This document shows, in pieces, positions 8,262 through 17,691 of a stretch of DNA of 32,670 bases. The DNA is taken from NCBI GenBank assembly GCA_023410905.1, contig JAEYPL010000199.1, forward strand, positions 1 through 32,670. The letters run 5' to 3'. Numbering within the stretch: the stretch's first letter is position 1; each line of letters begins with the position of its first letter. The position numbers and the translations under genes are program-made. A model generated the notes under the pieces. The model had not been told where the DNA came from and ran no database searches. It was given only the letters and a program-made list of their open reading frames with translations. Origin of the DNA: Pseudomonadota bacterium. GTDB taxonomy: Bacteria; Pseudomonadota; Alphaproteobacteria; Rhizobiales; Hyphomicrobiaceae.

Positions 8262-10353
8262 AGTCGGATGCCCGCACCACCACGGCATCGACGATCGCAT
8301 AGCCCTCGGCGCCGACGATCAGCGGATTGATGTCGAGGCTCAGGATGCGCGGAGTCGACTTCGTGACGAGATCGCCGACGGCCACCGCGGCCTTCGCCAC
8401 CGCTTCGATATCCACCGCAGGCTCGCCGCGCGTTCCCGCGAGCACGGGCCAGCAGCGCAACGAGCGCAGCGCTGCGAGCGCGTCATCGGTCGTGAAGGGT
8501 GGCAGCAGCAGGCGCACATCGGGCATGGCTTCGACGTACTTGCCGCCATCGCCGAGTGCCACGACCGGACCGAATATGGGATCGCGGTGCGCGCCCATCA
8601 TGAGCTCGCGCTGGCCGCGCACCATGCGCGCGACGATCACACCGTCGAAGGTCGCGCCGGCTTTGGCGATCGCCTGCTCCATGTCGCGGAAGGCCGCGCC
8701 CACCGCATCCTCGTTGTCGAGACCGAGACGGACGAGCCCATGCTCACTCTTGTGCGGAAGATCGGCGGAGCAGCCCTTGACGGCGACGGGCCCGCCGAGA
8801 TTGCGCCATGCGGTCGCGGCTTGTGCCGCCGTGCGGCAGAGATGATGCGGCACGACGGCGAGGCCCGCCCGCGCGAGCACGTCGAGGCTGTCGGCTTCAT
8901 TGAGCACGCGACCTGCGCCGGTAGTGGTTTCCTTTGGCCGCGCCCAGTCGTATGCCGGACGTGCCTTCGCGCGCGCGATGAGGGCGTTGTGCTCCGCGAG
9001 GCGCGCGAGCGCGGCGATGGCGTCTGCTTCCAGCGGGAATGTCGGCACGCCTGCCGCCTTGAAGACATCCGCGACGGACTTCTGCCATGCCGACACGACG
9101 ACCGGTGTGCCTGTCGCGCCCGCGAACGCCGCTGTATCCCGCGCGAAGGTCGGCACGTCATAGCCCTGACCGGCGATCGGAAAGCCAATCATGAAGTTGT
9201 CCGCGGCGTTTTCGTTCGCAAGCACGGGCAGGATGTCCGAGAGCAGGCGGTTGTTCTGCAGCAGGGCTGCCGTGAGATCGATCGGATTGGCCGCGGAGGC
9301 GAACGTCGGCAGGATGGCATCGAGCTTCTGGCGCACAGGACCTTCGAGGCGCACCATTTCGAGCCCGGCGAAGGTGGCTTCGTCCGCGCTCATGACGCCG
9401 GTTGCGCCGGAGCCGGAGATGGTGACGAGACGGCGCCCTTTGGGCTTCCAGCCCTTGAGATAGATCTGCGCGGCAGCGACCAGCTCGCCGATATTCCGCG
9501 CGCGCCAGATGCCGACGCGTTCCAGCGCCGCATCGACCACGCGATCCTCGTTGGCGAGTGCGCCCGTGTGCGAGAGCGCGGCGCGCTGACCAGCTTCCGT
9601 GCGGCCCGATTTGAGCGCGACGACATACACACCGCGGTCATGCGCGATGCGCGCGAGTGTTTCGAGTTGATCGGGGCGCGGAATGCTCTCGATGTAGAGG
9701 AGCAGCAACTTGATGTCGGGATCGCTCGCCGCAGCGGACGCCATTTCGAGCACGGACACATCCGCGTCATTGCCCGTGGCGAGGGAGTAGCGCACGCCGA
9801 GACCCTGCTCGAAGAGCAAGCCGACCGGCACCGCACTCATGGCGCCACTCTGGCTGACAACGGCGATCGGTCCATCGAACGGCTCGGACTCCGACCACAT
9901 GGTGGAGAAGCTCGACACGGCACCATTGCCGAAGTTCGCGAGGCCCTGCGTGTTCGGCCCGACCATGCGCATACCCGCGGCACGTGCGGCTGCGACCATG
10001 CGTGCTTCCTTGGCTTTGCCCTCGGGATCGGACGTCTCGCCAAAGCCCGACGTCATGCACACGAGGCCTTTCACGCCCTTCTTGGCGCAGGCTTCGACGG
10101 CCGCGACGGCGTTGTCGCCCGGTACGGCAACGACGACCGTGTCGGGAACTTCGGGAAGGTCATCCAGGCTCGCGACGCATTTGAAACCTTGCACTTCGGG
10201 GCGCGTCGGATTGATCGCCCACACCGGCCCCTTGAAGCCGAAGCGCTTCAGGTACGCGAGCGGCCGCCCGCCGATCTTGTTCGGGTTCTCCGATGCGCCG
10301 AGCACGGCGATGGAGCGCGGGGCGAGCAGCGGCTTCAGGCTATCGATGGACAT
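8260..10353 (-). CDS. Acetate--CoA ligase family protein (ADP-forming acyl-CoA synthetase)
   Basis: A 697-residue fused alpha-beta type ADP-forming acyl-CoA synthetase. It would convert a carboxylic acid + ATP + CoA to acyl-CoA + ADP + Pi through a phosphohistidine. The N-terminal CoA-binding Rossmann part (about 1-135) begins LLAPRSIAVLGASENPNKIG. Two succinyl-CoA-ligase-like flavodoxin parts follow (about 160-450), with the phosphohistidine loop GQRAALSHTGALA (His262). An ATP-grasp domain fills the C-terminus (about 480-697), including PVAVKGCSADLPHKSEHGLV. ATG 10353 has GAGG 8 nt upstream. It is the last gene of a reverse operon, 9 nt after the DUF35 gene. The operon suggests it activates the acid substrate or an acid product of that pathway; the actual acid is unknown. 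Confidence 0.9.
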   Translation of the reverse strand: MSIDSLKPLLAPRSIAVLGASENPNKIGGRPLAYLKRFGFKGPVWAINPTRPEVQGFKCVASLDDLPEVPDTVVVAVPGDNAVAAVEACAKKGVKGLVCMTSGFGETSDPEGKAKEARMVAAARAAGMRMVGPNTQGLANFGNGAVSSFSTMWSESEPFDGPIAVVSQSGAMSAVPVGLLFEQGLGVRYSLATGNDADVSVLEMASAAASDPDIKLLLLYIESIPRPDQLETLARIAHDRGVYVVALKSGRTEAGQRAALSHTGALANEDRVVDAALERVGIWRARNIGELVAAAQIYLKGWKPKGRRLVTISGSGATGVMSADEATFAGLEMVRLEGPVRQKLDAILPTFASAANPIDLTAALLQNNRLLSDILPVLANENAADNFMIGFPIAGQGYDVPTFARDTAAFAGATGTPVVVSAWQKSVADVFKAAGVPTFPLEADAIAALARLAEHNALIARAKARPAYDWARPKETTTGAGRVLNEADSLDVLARAGLAVVPHHLCRTAAQAATAWRNLGGPVAVKGCSADLPHKSEHGLVRLGLDNEDAVGAAFRDMEQAIAKAGATFDGVIVARMVRGQRELMMGAHRDPIFGPVVALGDGGKYVEAMPDVRLLLPPFTTDDALAALRSLRCWPVLAGTRGEPAVDIEAVAKAAVAVGDLVTKSTPRILSLDINPLIVGAEGYAIVDAVVVRASD

Positions 10354-10362
10354 GAGTGCACC

Positions 10363-10689
10363 TCAGGCGCGCTTGAAGAAGGGAATGGGGCGGCCGGCAA
10401 GTTCGATGACGCTGCCGGATACATGGTCGCCGATCGCGAGGCCGGGCGTGCCATGCGCCATGAGGCGGAAGCCTTCATCGGCATCGACCATCACGAGCGT
10501 ATAGGGCGCGAGCGCTTTCATATCCGGCGTTGGTGCGCGCTCGACAATGGTCACGGCGTGGACGACACCGCTACCGGAAGCCTCGGACGTCGCCGGCTCG
10601 CGCGCGCCGCACTGCGGGCAGAAGTTGCGCACGAAGTACCAGACGTGACCGCATGGCGCGCAGCGCTGATAGCGGATGGCGTCGCTCAT
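10363..10689 (-). CDS. Zn-ribbon/OB-fold (DUF35) protein, thiolase partner
   Basis: A 108-residue protein of the DUF35 family. The N-terminal rubredoxin-like zinc ribbon has Cys10, Cys13, Cys24 and Cys27 (CAPC and CPQC), followed by an OB-fold with VVHAVTIVERAP and PYTLVMVDADEGFRLMAHG. Such proteins form complexes with thiolases, HMG-CoA synthases or aldolases of the thiolase fold and are thought to bind the CoA part of substrates. Its ATG overlaps the stop of the thiolase-like gene (TCAT at 10686-10689 on the plus strand), a strong sign that the two products assemble together. GGAG about 8 nt upstream of the ATG lies within the thiolase gene. Confidence 0.92.
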   Translation of the reverse strand: MSDAIRYQRCAPCGHVWYFVRNFCPQCGAREPATSEASGSGVVHAVTIVERAPTPDMKALAPYTLVMVDADEGFRLMAHGTPGLAIGDHVSGSVIELAGRPIPFFKRA

Positions 10690-11831
10690 GGTTGGCGCTC
10701 CATGATCAGGCTGACATGCGAGGACATGACGCCGCCATCGCCGTGCAGGAAGGCGAGACCCGCATTTGCAACCTGGCGATCGCCTGCGCGGTCGGTCATC
10801 TGGAGTTGCGTCTCGACGAGATGGGCAAGCGCACCCGCAACGCCGCAGTGGCCGTAGCTCATGAGCCCGCCGTGCGTGTTGAGCGGCTTCGTGCCCGCTC
10901 GCGAGAAATATCCCTCGCGCGCCATGCGGCAGGATTGTCCGCGCGGTGCCAACCCCAACTCTTCGAGCAGGATGGCGAGCGTGATCGTGAAGCTGTCGTA
11001 GATCGCGAGATAGTCGGCGTCTGTCGTCGCGAGTTTGCGTCCGCTCGCTGCGATCGCGCGGTCCATGGAGAGACGCGCGCCGAACTCGGTGAGGCTCGGC
11101 GCTTCACTGATGTGCTGATGGGTGTGAGCTTGCCCCGCGCCGATGATCCGCACGGCAGCAGTGCCCGTACGCTCGCGGCTGACCACGAAAGCCACGGCAC
11201 CATCCGCCGTCGCGCAGCAGTCGAGCAGCTTCAGCGGTCGCGCAATGGGCTTCGAAGCGAGCACATCCGCAACCGTGATCGGCTCGCGGAACTGCGCACC
11301 CGGATGCGTCGCCGCATTCGTGCGCATGAGCACGGCAAGCTCGGCGAGATCGGCCTCGCTCAGGCCGTGCTCATGCATGTAGCGATTGGCGACGAGGCCG
11401 TAATACGCCGGAATGGTCGGCCCGAGTGGCACCTCGTGCACGGGATGACCGACCTGTGCCAGCGTCTCGACGACCTTGTCGCGCCCGCCCGGTGCCGACA
11501 GCCGGTTTTCGCCTGCAACGACGAGTACATGATTTAAACGTCCCGCCGCGACCAGCTCATGCGCAAGCATGGTCATGGCAAAGCCCGTCGCGCCGCCGAC
11601 CTGAAGCCCGTGCGCATAAGCCGGGCTCAGGCCGAAATGCTCGCAGAACACCGTCGCCAGCATGATGTGCGGCATGGTCGTGGCGTAGCCCGTGAGCACG
11701 CCGTCGATATCGCCGCGCTTCAAGCCCGCGTCGTCGAGCGCCAGCGTCGCCGCCTCACTCATGAGGTCGATCGTGTTCTTGCCCTCGTGACGCCCGAACG
11801 GCAGCAGGCCGACGCCTGTGATCCAGCTCAT
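10686..11831 (-). CDS. Thiolase-like protein lacking the acylated Cys (SCP-x/Ltp type)
   Basis: A 381-residue thiolase-fold protein of the lipid-transfer/SCP-x branch that pairs with DUF35 proteins. ATG 11831 (MSWITGVGLLPFG) is the usual family start; an upstream extension would enter the cyclase gene. Recognisable are the YDSFT stretch (278-282), NTHGG (318-322) and the C-terminal GHCGVAG (327-333) with the conserved His. At the site of the first catalytic Cys (normally CxSG) the sequence reads VGGATG (78-83), so the acyl-accepting Cys appears replaced by Gly80. The protein may therefore not be a Claisen-type thiolase. The Cys-less relative Ltp2, paired with the DUF35 protein ChsH2, is a retro-aldolase in steroid side-chain breakdown, and a similar aldolase role is a reasonable inference. 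The C-terminal Cys in CxG form is also absent. Confidence 0.88.
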   Translation of the reverse strand: MSWITGVGLLPFGRHEGKNTIDLMSEAATLALDDAGLKRGDIDGVLTGYATTMPHIMLATVFCEHFGLSPAYAHGLQVGGATGFAMTMLAHELVAAGRLNHVLVVAGENRLSAPGGRDKVVETLAQVGHPVHEVPLGPTIPAYYGLVANRYMHEHGLSEADLAELAVLMRTNAATHPGAQFREPITVADVLASKPIARPLKLLDCCATADGAVAFVVSRERTGTAAVRIIGAGQAHTHQHISEAPSLTEFGARLSMDRAIAASGRKLATTDADYLAIYDSFTITLAILLEELGLAPRGQSCRMAREGYFSRAGTKPLNTHGGLMSYGHCGVAGALAHLVETQLQMTDRAGDRQVANAGLAFLHGDGGVMSSHVSLIMERQP

Positions 11832-11846
11832 GTGAGCCGGCTCACA
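11831..11846. repeat. 16-bp perfect palindrome at the cyclase/thiolase junction
   Basis: The sequence TGTGAGCCGGCTCACA is its own reverse complement. It spans the 10-nt gap between the stop of the cyclase gene and the start of the thiolase-like gene on the minus strand, overlapping one base of the start codon and the stop codon. It occupies the place where the ribosome binding site of the thiolase gene should be, so a hairpin there could affect translation. It may also be chance. Confidence 0.4.
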
Positions 11847-12903
11847 CCGTCGCGATGGCGTTCGCCGGCGAGCCGACCGCACCCGGCAGGTTGAGCGGAG
11901 GCGCCGTCATGAGAAAGCGACTGCGATTGTTCGCGCGCAGCCAGTCCGCCAGCTCCGAAAGCCGCCAGATCTCGCCGAGATTGACGCCCGTCTTGAACAG
12001 GCAGTGCTGATGCAGCGGGAGCGCCGCGCACTGACCGGGCTTGAGCGGCGCGTTGTGCACCTCGACGGCATAATTGTCGGAGATGAGCGCAACGAGCTTC
12101 GATTCCGTGATCCACTGATGCAGCTTCGTGTCGCTGCCATCGAGGCCCGTGCACGTCTGGTGCATGGCTTCCTCGGTCGGATTGCCCTTCTGCTCGAAGA
12201 TGACCTCGTCGAATCCCGTGCGGAGGCACACGAAGTCGCCGGGCTCCACCTTGATGCCGTCGGCCGCCATCACGCGCATGAGATCGTCGTAGGTCACGGC
12301 GTGCTTGCGCCGGCCGAAATGCGCGAAGAGATCGATCATCACACCGCGGCCCTGCAGGCACTTCTCGGCGAGGTTCTCGACGCCGAGCTTCTTGGCGCTC
12401 GACGTCGCCTTGGCCTCGACGAACGTACCGGGTGTTGCGCCCGCCTGCTTGGGGTCGCTCGGACCCACCATGTCGGTGTCACCACGAAAGCCATTGTAGA
12501 ACACGGGCTCGGCGACGCCGTCACCATCCGCATCGAACAGAGAGCCGACGTGCGCGAGCGTGTCCCACTGGCTCGAGTACTGCAAATGCAGGAGCACCAT
12601 GTCGTCGTTGATGACGTCGGTGAGGCCGGGATGATCGAAGTCAGTGCGATAGATCCAGTTCGGCCGGTCGGCGCGGACGGTGGGCCTCAGCAGCGGCGGA
12701 TGGCGGCGCGGATTGAGCACATTGCCGCCCGGCAGATCCAGCGGCATGGACAGGCAGAACGCGCGCCCTTCCTTGACCTCGGCGACAGCTCGCCTTACGC
12801 GCTCGGCATTGAGCTCGTTCATGCGGCCGAGCTGGTCGTCGGGGCCATAATCGCCCCAGGTGGAATTCTCCGGCCGCTGTTTCCAGCGCGCGCTCTTGGA
12901 CAT
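11842..12903 (-). CDS. Cyclase family protein (kynurenine-formamidase-like hydrolase)
   Basis: A 353-residue member of the cyclase family (PF04199 type), metal-dependent hydrolases related to kynurenine formamidase and to ring-opening amidases and lactonases. ATG 12903 is chosen because GGAGGA lies 6 nt before it; an open extension upstream lacks this. The N-terminal WGDYGPDDQLGRMNEL is typical for the longer branch of the family. The metal-site region reads SQWDTLAHVG (111-120), with Asp114 and His118 where the short members have HxGTHxDxPxH. A second conserved region is LPLHQHCLFKTGVNLGEI near the C-terminus. It is first in a reverse operon with the thiolase-like, DUF35 and acyl-CoA ligase genes, so it may open a ring, amide or lactone before CoA-dependent degradation. 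Substrate unknown. Confidence 0.88.
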   Translation of the reverse strand: MSKSARWKQRPENSTWGDYGPDDQLGRMNELNAERVRRAVAEVKEGRAFCLSMPLDLPGGNVLNPRRHPPLLRPTVRADRPNWIYRTDFDHPGLTDVINDDMVLLHLQYSSQWDTLAHVGSLFDADGDGVAEPVFYNGFRGDTDMVGPSDPKQAGATPGTFVEAKATSSAKKLGVENLAEKCLQGRGVMIDLFAHFGRRKHAVTYDDLMRVMAADGIKVEPGDFVCLRTGFDEVIFEQKGNPTEEAMHQTCTGLDGSDTKLHQWITESKLVALISDNYAVEVHNAPLKPGQCAALPLHQHCLFKTGVNLGEIWRLSELADWLRANNRSRFLMTAPPLNLPGAVGSPANAIATV

Positions 12904-13027
12904 GGGCTTCCTCCGGTGCCGCGCATTGCAGGTCGCGCGTTCAGACAGTGCGCCGACGGTCGCCGCCGGTCGTGCCGTCAACATACGTGCGTCGCGCGCG
13001 CTGGCAAGCCGGGCCGGCAGGTTCCAG

Positions 13028-13471
13028 CTATGCGCCGCGCCAGACCAGGACCGGGATGGTGGTGTGGGTGAGCACTTTCTTGGTCTCGCTTCCGATCAGC
13101 AGCCCGGCAAGGCCGCGCCGGCCGTGCGAGGCCATGACGATCAGGTCGCAGCCCTGCTCCTTGGCCGTCTCGATAATGGCTTCCCAGGGGTGCATCTGGA
13201 AGGCATGAAAAGCCTTGAACGGTATGCCCGCCGCGGTGGCGACGGCTTCGACTTTCTTGAGGTTCTGGGTCGCGATGTCTTGTGTGCCCTTGAGATAGTC
13301 CTCCTCGGGGAAGCGGGCGGCAAGCGCCCCCGAGACGATGGCCGAATACGGGATCGAGACGGTCAGCGCGGTCAGCCGTGCCCCCACTGCTTTCGCGAAA
13401 TTGACGGCATAAGGAATGGAGCCCATCCCGAAATCGGAGCCATCGACGGGCAGCAGAATATGCTTGTACAT
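13028..13471 (-). CDS. Universal stress protein (UspA family)
   Basis: A 147-residue single-domain universal stress protein. It starts MYKHILLPVDGSDFG, the usual first strand and loop, and ends with the nucleotide-binding signature ASHGRRGLAGLLIGS and TIPVLVW. The first Gly of the classic GxxGx9GS motif is Ala, as in many ATP-binding USPs. ATG 13471 has GGAGG about 8 nt upstream; the longer open frame before it has no family resemblance. USPs are cytosolic and support survival under stress; the exact role differs between members. A perfect EcfG-type promoter signature lies further upstream at 13694-13718, inside the start of the divergent phosphotransferase gene, which would give a leader of about 215 nt. 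The gene stands apart from the cyclase operon by 124 nt. Confidence 0.95.
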   Translation of the reverse strand: MYKHILLPVDGSDFGMGSIPYAVNFAKAVGARLTALTVSIPYSAIVSGALAARFPEEDYLKGTQDIATQNLKKVEAVATAAGIPFKAFHAFQMHPWEAIIETAKEQGCDLIVMASHGRRGLAGLLIGSETKKVLTHTTIPVLVWRGA

Positions 13472-13666
13472 GGGGGAACCTCCGAGTTTCCACGTCCAGA
13501 CCGAGCGGCCGAGGCATAGCGTCTGGTGCGGATATGAACTTGAGGCCGGCGCCGGGCGCGCGCCTTGCGACCGATCAAGTGTGGCAATGCCGACTGCGCA
13601 TTTGGCGTGCGGGATGTAAGTCGCTAGTGTGGCCGGAAAATCCGAACCGGAAGCCCGATTGACCTC

Positions 13667-14764
<1,098 letters not shown>

Positions 14765-14794
14765 TCAAGATCCGACTACCGAGGAAGGAAGCCC

Positions 14795-15976
14795 ATGGAT
14801 TTCACGATTCCGAAGCCGCTCGAGGAGCTGCGCGACCGCGTGTCGGCGTTCGTGCGCGAGAAGATCATTCCCTTCGAGAAGGATCCGCGCTGGGATCATC
14901 ACGGCATTCCGGAGGATCTGCGCCGCGATCTCAACAATGCCGCCAAAGAGGCGGGGCTGCTCGGGGTCAACAGCCCCGAAGAGTTCGGCGGCAAGGGCTT
15001 CTCGCATTTTGAGCAGGCCGTGATCTTCGAGGCGGCGGGCTACTCCATCCTCGGTCCGATTGCGCTTCATTTCCATGCGCCCGACGAGGGCAACATCCAT
15101 ATGCTCGACGTCATCGCGACGCCGGCACAGCGCAAGAAGTATCTCTCGCGCCTCGCGACCGGTGAGGTGCGCTCATGCTTCGCCATGACCGAGCCCGATG
15201 GTGGCGCCGGTTCCGATCCGCTGCTGCTCAAGACGCGCGCGGTGCCGGACGGCAATGGCTATGTCATAAATGGCCGCAAATGGCTGATCACCGGTGCCGA
15301 GGGTGCGGCCTTCGCCATCATCATGGCGCGCACGGGTGACGGCCCCGGCGATTGCACCATGTTCTTCACCGAATTGCCAAACCCGGCTTTCAAAATCAGC
15401 CGCGTGCTCGGCACCATGGATTCGAGCTTCATGGGCGGCCACGCCGTCATCGACATCGAGAACCTGCGCGTCACCGGCGACGATGTCATCGGCGAGGTTG
15501 GACAAGGCTTCAAGTATGCGCAGGTGCGCTTGGCGCCCGCGCGTCTCACGCACTGCATGCGCTGGCTCGGCTCGGCCATCCGCGCGCACGATATCGCGAC
15601 CGAGTATGCCCGGTCGCGCACGTCGTTCGGCAAGCCGCTCGGCGATCATCAGGGTGTGTCGTTCATGCTCGCCGACAATGCGCTCGACATTCACACCTCG
15701 CGCCTCGCCATCTGGCACACGGCGTGGCTGCTCGATCAGGGCGACAAGGCGTCGACCGCAAGCTCCATGGCCAAGGTCATCTGCTCGGAGGCGATCTTCC
15801 GCGTCGTCGACCGCTCGCTGCAGATCCTCGGCGGCATGGGCGTCACGTCGGACACGGTCGTCGAGCGCATCTTCCGCGACGTGCGCGCTTTCCGCATCTA
15901 CGACGGCCCCTCGGAAGTGCATCGCCATTCGCTCGGACGGCGCATCGTGAAGGTCGATCGGTCCAAGGCGCACTAG
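14795..15976 (+). CDS. Acyl-CoA dehydrogenase family protein (ACAD10/11-like)
   Basis: A 393-residue flavoprotein of the acyl-CoA dehydrogenase family, with AGGAAGGA about 6 nt before its ATG. It has the helical N-terminal domain, the FAD/substrate region CFAMTEPDGGAGSDPLLL with WLITGAEG, and the C-terminal helical domain with QILGGMGVT. Where medium-chain dehydrogenases carry the catalytic Glu in a YEGT motif, this protein reads YDGPSEVHRHS, putting Asp370 at that position. This DGPxEVHR pattern is the one I recall from ACAD10/ACAD11. Together with the adjacent APH-like kinase gene it suggests action on a phosphorylated hydroxyacyl-CoA rather than simple beta-oxidation. The pair is ended by a strong hairpin at 15987-16013. 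Confidence 0.93.
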   Translation: MDFTIPKPLEELRDRVSAFVREKIIPFEKDPRWDHHGIPEDLRRDLNNAAKEAGLLGVNSPEEFGGKGFSHFEQAVIFEAAGYSILGPIALHFHAPDEGNIHMLDVIATPAQRKKYLSRLATGEVRSCFAMTEPDGGAGSDPLLLKTRAVPDGNGYVINGRKWLITGAEGAAFAIIMARTGDGPGDCTMFFTELPNPAFKISRVLGTMDSSFMGGHAVIDIENLRVTGDDVIGEVGQGFKYAQVRLAPARLTHCMRWLGSAIRAHDIATEYARSRTSFGKPLGDHQGVSFMLADNALDIHTSRLAIWHTAWLLDQGDKASTASSMAKVICSEAIFRVVDRSLQILGGMGVTSDTVVERIFRDVRAFRIYDGPSEVHRHSLGRRIVKVDRSKAH

Positions 15977-15986
15977 ATATCCAGAA

Positions 15987-16013
15987 GGCGCGCGATGAAA
16001 AGTATCGCGCGCC
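15987..16013. terminator. Bidirectional terminator between the acyl-CoA dehydrogenase and mepA genes
   Basis: GGCGCGCGAT (15987-15996) and ATCGCGCGCC (16004-16013) form a perfect 10-bp stem with a 7-nt loop, followed on the plus strand by a pyrimidine-rich stretch with TTTTT. It lies in the 44-nt gap between two convergent genes. Confidence 0.8.
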
Positions 16014-16020
16014 TCTCTCC

Positions 16021-17208
16021 TTACTTTTTCTTGCCTGCTGTCGCCGATGCCGCAGGTTCGGCATTCTCGGCTTCATCGTCCGGCTTGGTTGCAGCACTCT
16101 TGGCTGCATCCGGCTTCGTCACGTCTGAGACCGGCGAGGGGCCCGGTGGCGAAGTATCGCCGATCACCATTCTGCATTCAGTCGGTAAGTCGGCGAGCGT
16201 GATCTCCGGCGGCTTCGGCTTAGGCTTGGGTTTTGGTTTCGGCAGCGCGACCTTCGGCTCGGGTGCCGGTGGCCGCGGCGCATAAATGCGCTTCATCCGC
16301 TCGATCCAGTCATCCACTTCCTTGCCGCAACCGTCTTCATTGCCGACGATGGGCTGTGGTGTGCAGGTCGGGCTGTCCTTCGGGCAGGCCATGCGGATGT
16401 GCATGTGATAGTGATGCCCCCAATAGGGACGGATCTTGTTGAGGTGATCACGTGGCAGCGACTTGTCCTCGCAGATAGCCTTCTTGATCGCTGGATGGAC
16501 GAGCACGCGCTCGACCTGCGCATATGAAGCCGCGCGCGTGATGATGCGCCCGTGCGCTTGCGTCCACACCTCCGGATTTATGCTCACACGATCCGCTGCA
16601 AGCATCGATGTAGCCGAGAGATCCTCGCGTTCGCGGTTGCTGAGCTTGTGATCCGGCATCTGCGTCAGCCAGATGTCGGCGTCGAGGCCGATCTGGTGGC
16701 TAGCATGGCCCGTCAACATGGGCCCGCCGCGCGGCTGCGAGATATCGCCGACGAGGAGGCCGTTCCAGCCATCGTTCGCCTTGCCCTCCTTCGCGAGACG
16801 CTCCACGAGCGCGATCAGCGAGGGGTGGCCCCACATCCTGTTCCGCGACAGGCGCATGACTTGCCAAGCAGGCCCATCGACTGCGATGGATTTGGCGCCG
16901 GCGAGACATCCTTTGGCGTAGAAACCGATGGCACGTGCGGCAAGCGGCGCCGGTGCCTTGGCCGCACCGAACAGCACCTTGGCAGGTGTCGGCGCGGGAC
17001 CATTCTTCGCAGCCTTCGCCTTTTTCTTCACGACCTTTTTGCCCGCCTTGGCCTTTGGCTTTGCCTTGGGCGTTGCGGCTGCTGCCGGCGCGGTGCCGGT
17101 CGCGTGCATCTTGGATCCACTCTGGGCCGAAAGATCGGTACTGGAAGGCATCAGGGCGGCGGCGAGCAGCAGGGCCGGCCAAGCCAGATGCCGAGGCTTC
17201 AACTTCAT
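16021..17208 (-). CDS. mepA: Penicillin-insensitive murein endopeptidase
   Basis: A 395-residue exported LAS-type zinc peptidase that cleaves D-Ala-meso-DAP cross-links in peptidoglycan. ATG 17208 has AGAGGAG about 7 nt upstream and starts a signal peptide (basic MKLKPRH, hydrophobic core to about residue 20). Zinc ligands are seen in TGHASHQIGLDADIW (His171, Asp178) and in HHYHMHIRMACP (His268/His270). Two insertions are unusual: a Lys/Ala-rich basic segment before the catalytic domain (residues 48-70) and a C-terminal tail with alternating Pro-Lys (324-333) and a low-complexity end (351-395). Both are likely disordered and could bind the cell wall or anionic polymers. It stands alone, convergent with the acyl-CoA dehydrogenase gene. 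Confidence 0.93.
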   Translation of the reverse strand: MKLKPRHLAWPALLLAAALMPSSTDLSAQSGSKMHATGTAPAAAATPKAKPKAKAGKKVVKKKAKAAKNGPAPTPAKVLFGAAKAPAPLAARAIGFYAKGCLAGAKSIAVDGPAWQVMRLSRNRMWGHPSLIALVERLAKEGKANDGWNGLLVGDISQPRGGPMLTGHASHQIGLDADIWLTQMPDHKLSNREREDLSATSMLAADRVSINPEVWTQAHGRIITRAASYAQVERVLVHPAIKKAICEDKSLPRDHLNKIRPYWGHHYHMHIRMACPKDSPTCTPQPIVGNEDGCGKEVDDWIERMKRIYAPRPPAPEPKVALPKPKPKPKPKPPEITLADLPTECRMVIGDTSPPGPSPVSDVTKPDAAKSAATKPDDEAENAEPAASATAGKKK

Positions 17209-17691
17209 GCGCGCTCCTCTACGGCTGGCCGTCGTGTCTAGCACGGTCGGCGCGCGTCACCAATGCTCTGGACATCGGTCGCGCAGAGGGCGGGATGAGA
17301 GGTGAACAGGAGATGAAGCAGGGCACGATCGCCCGGCTGAGCAATCGATCTCACCATCAATTATGAGTGTATCGAGCGTGAGACGGCACGTGAGGGCCGA
17401 GGAGTGCGGGCTGGCGTCGAATGGGGCTGCTGATGTCTGCGCTGAAATCGATACGTGGCTGTTGCCGCGAACGGCGCGCGCGGTGCGGATGCAATCAGCT
17501 CTGCACGCCAGCTCGTGTCCTGCCACGTGTTGCCAAGGCGCGGGCGAAGATCCCTGGCAGGGCGTCGTTCCGTAGAGGTTGTGGCAGTAGAGGCTTTGGT
17601 CGGAGAGGCGCTAAGCATGGTGCACCTGATAGCGAATGCGTTGCGGTGAGTACGCCCCGGAGCTGAACGCTCCGGGGCACGGGATCATCAC
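17209..17691. other. Intergenic stretch without a supported gene
   Basis: About 480 nt between mepA and the PRC-barrel gene. Several short open frames exist on both strands but none has a convincing ribosome binding site, protein-like composition or family resemblance. The only clear structure is the hairpin at 17654-17678. The left end must hold the mepA promoter, which I cannot pin down. Confidence 0.5.
17654..17678 (-). terminator. Hairpin terminator behind the PRC-barrel gene
   Basis: GCCCCGGAGC (17654-17663) and GCTCCGGGGC (17669-17678) are a perfect 10-bp inverted repeat with a 5-nt loop, 14 nt beyond the stop codon of the reverse PRC-barrel gene. There is no T-run on the minus strand. 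Confidence 0.65.

Noticed and set aside
8587..10857. Open frame of 756 codons on the plus strand opposite the acyl-CoA ligase and DUF35 genes
   Set aside because: It is antisense to genes with clear family motifs and overlapping operon structure; its product is Arg/His/Asp-rich without domains, the usual shadow in GC-rich DNA.
10530..11537. Open frame of 335 codons on the plus strand opposite the thiolase-like gene
   Set aside because: Antisense shadow of a recognised gene in GC-rich DNA, with no family resemblance.
17281..17363. Possible 17-codon frame starting MKQGTIARL in the gap behind mepA
   Set aside because: The start resembles cold-shock-type N-termini only superficially, the purine-rich stretch abuts the ATG, and the frame ends after 17 codons.
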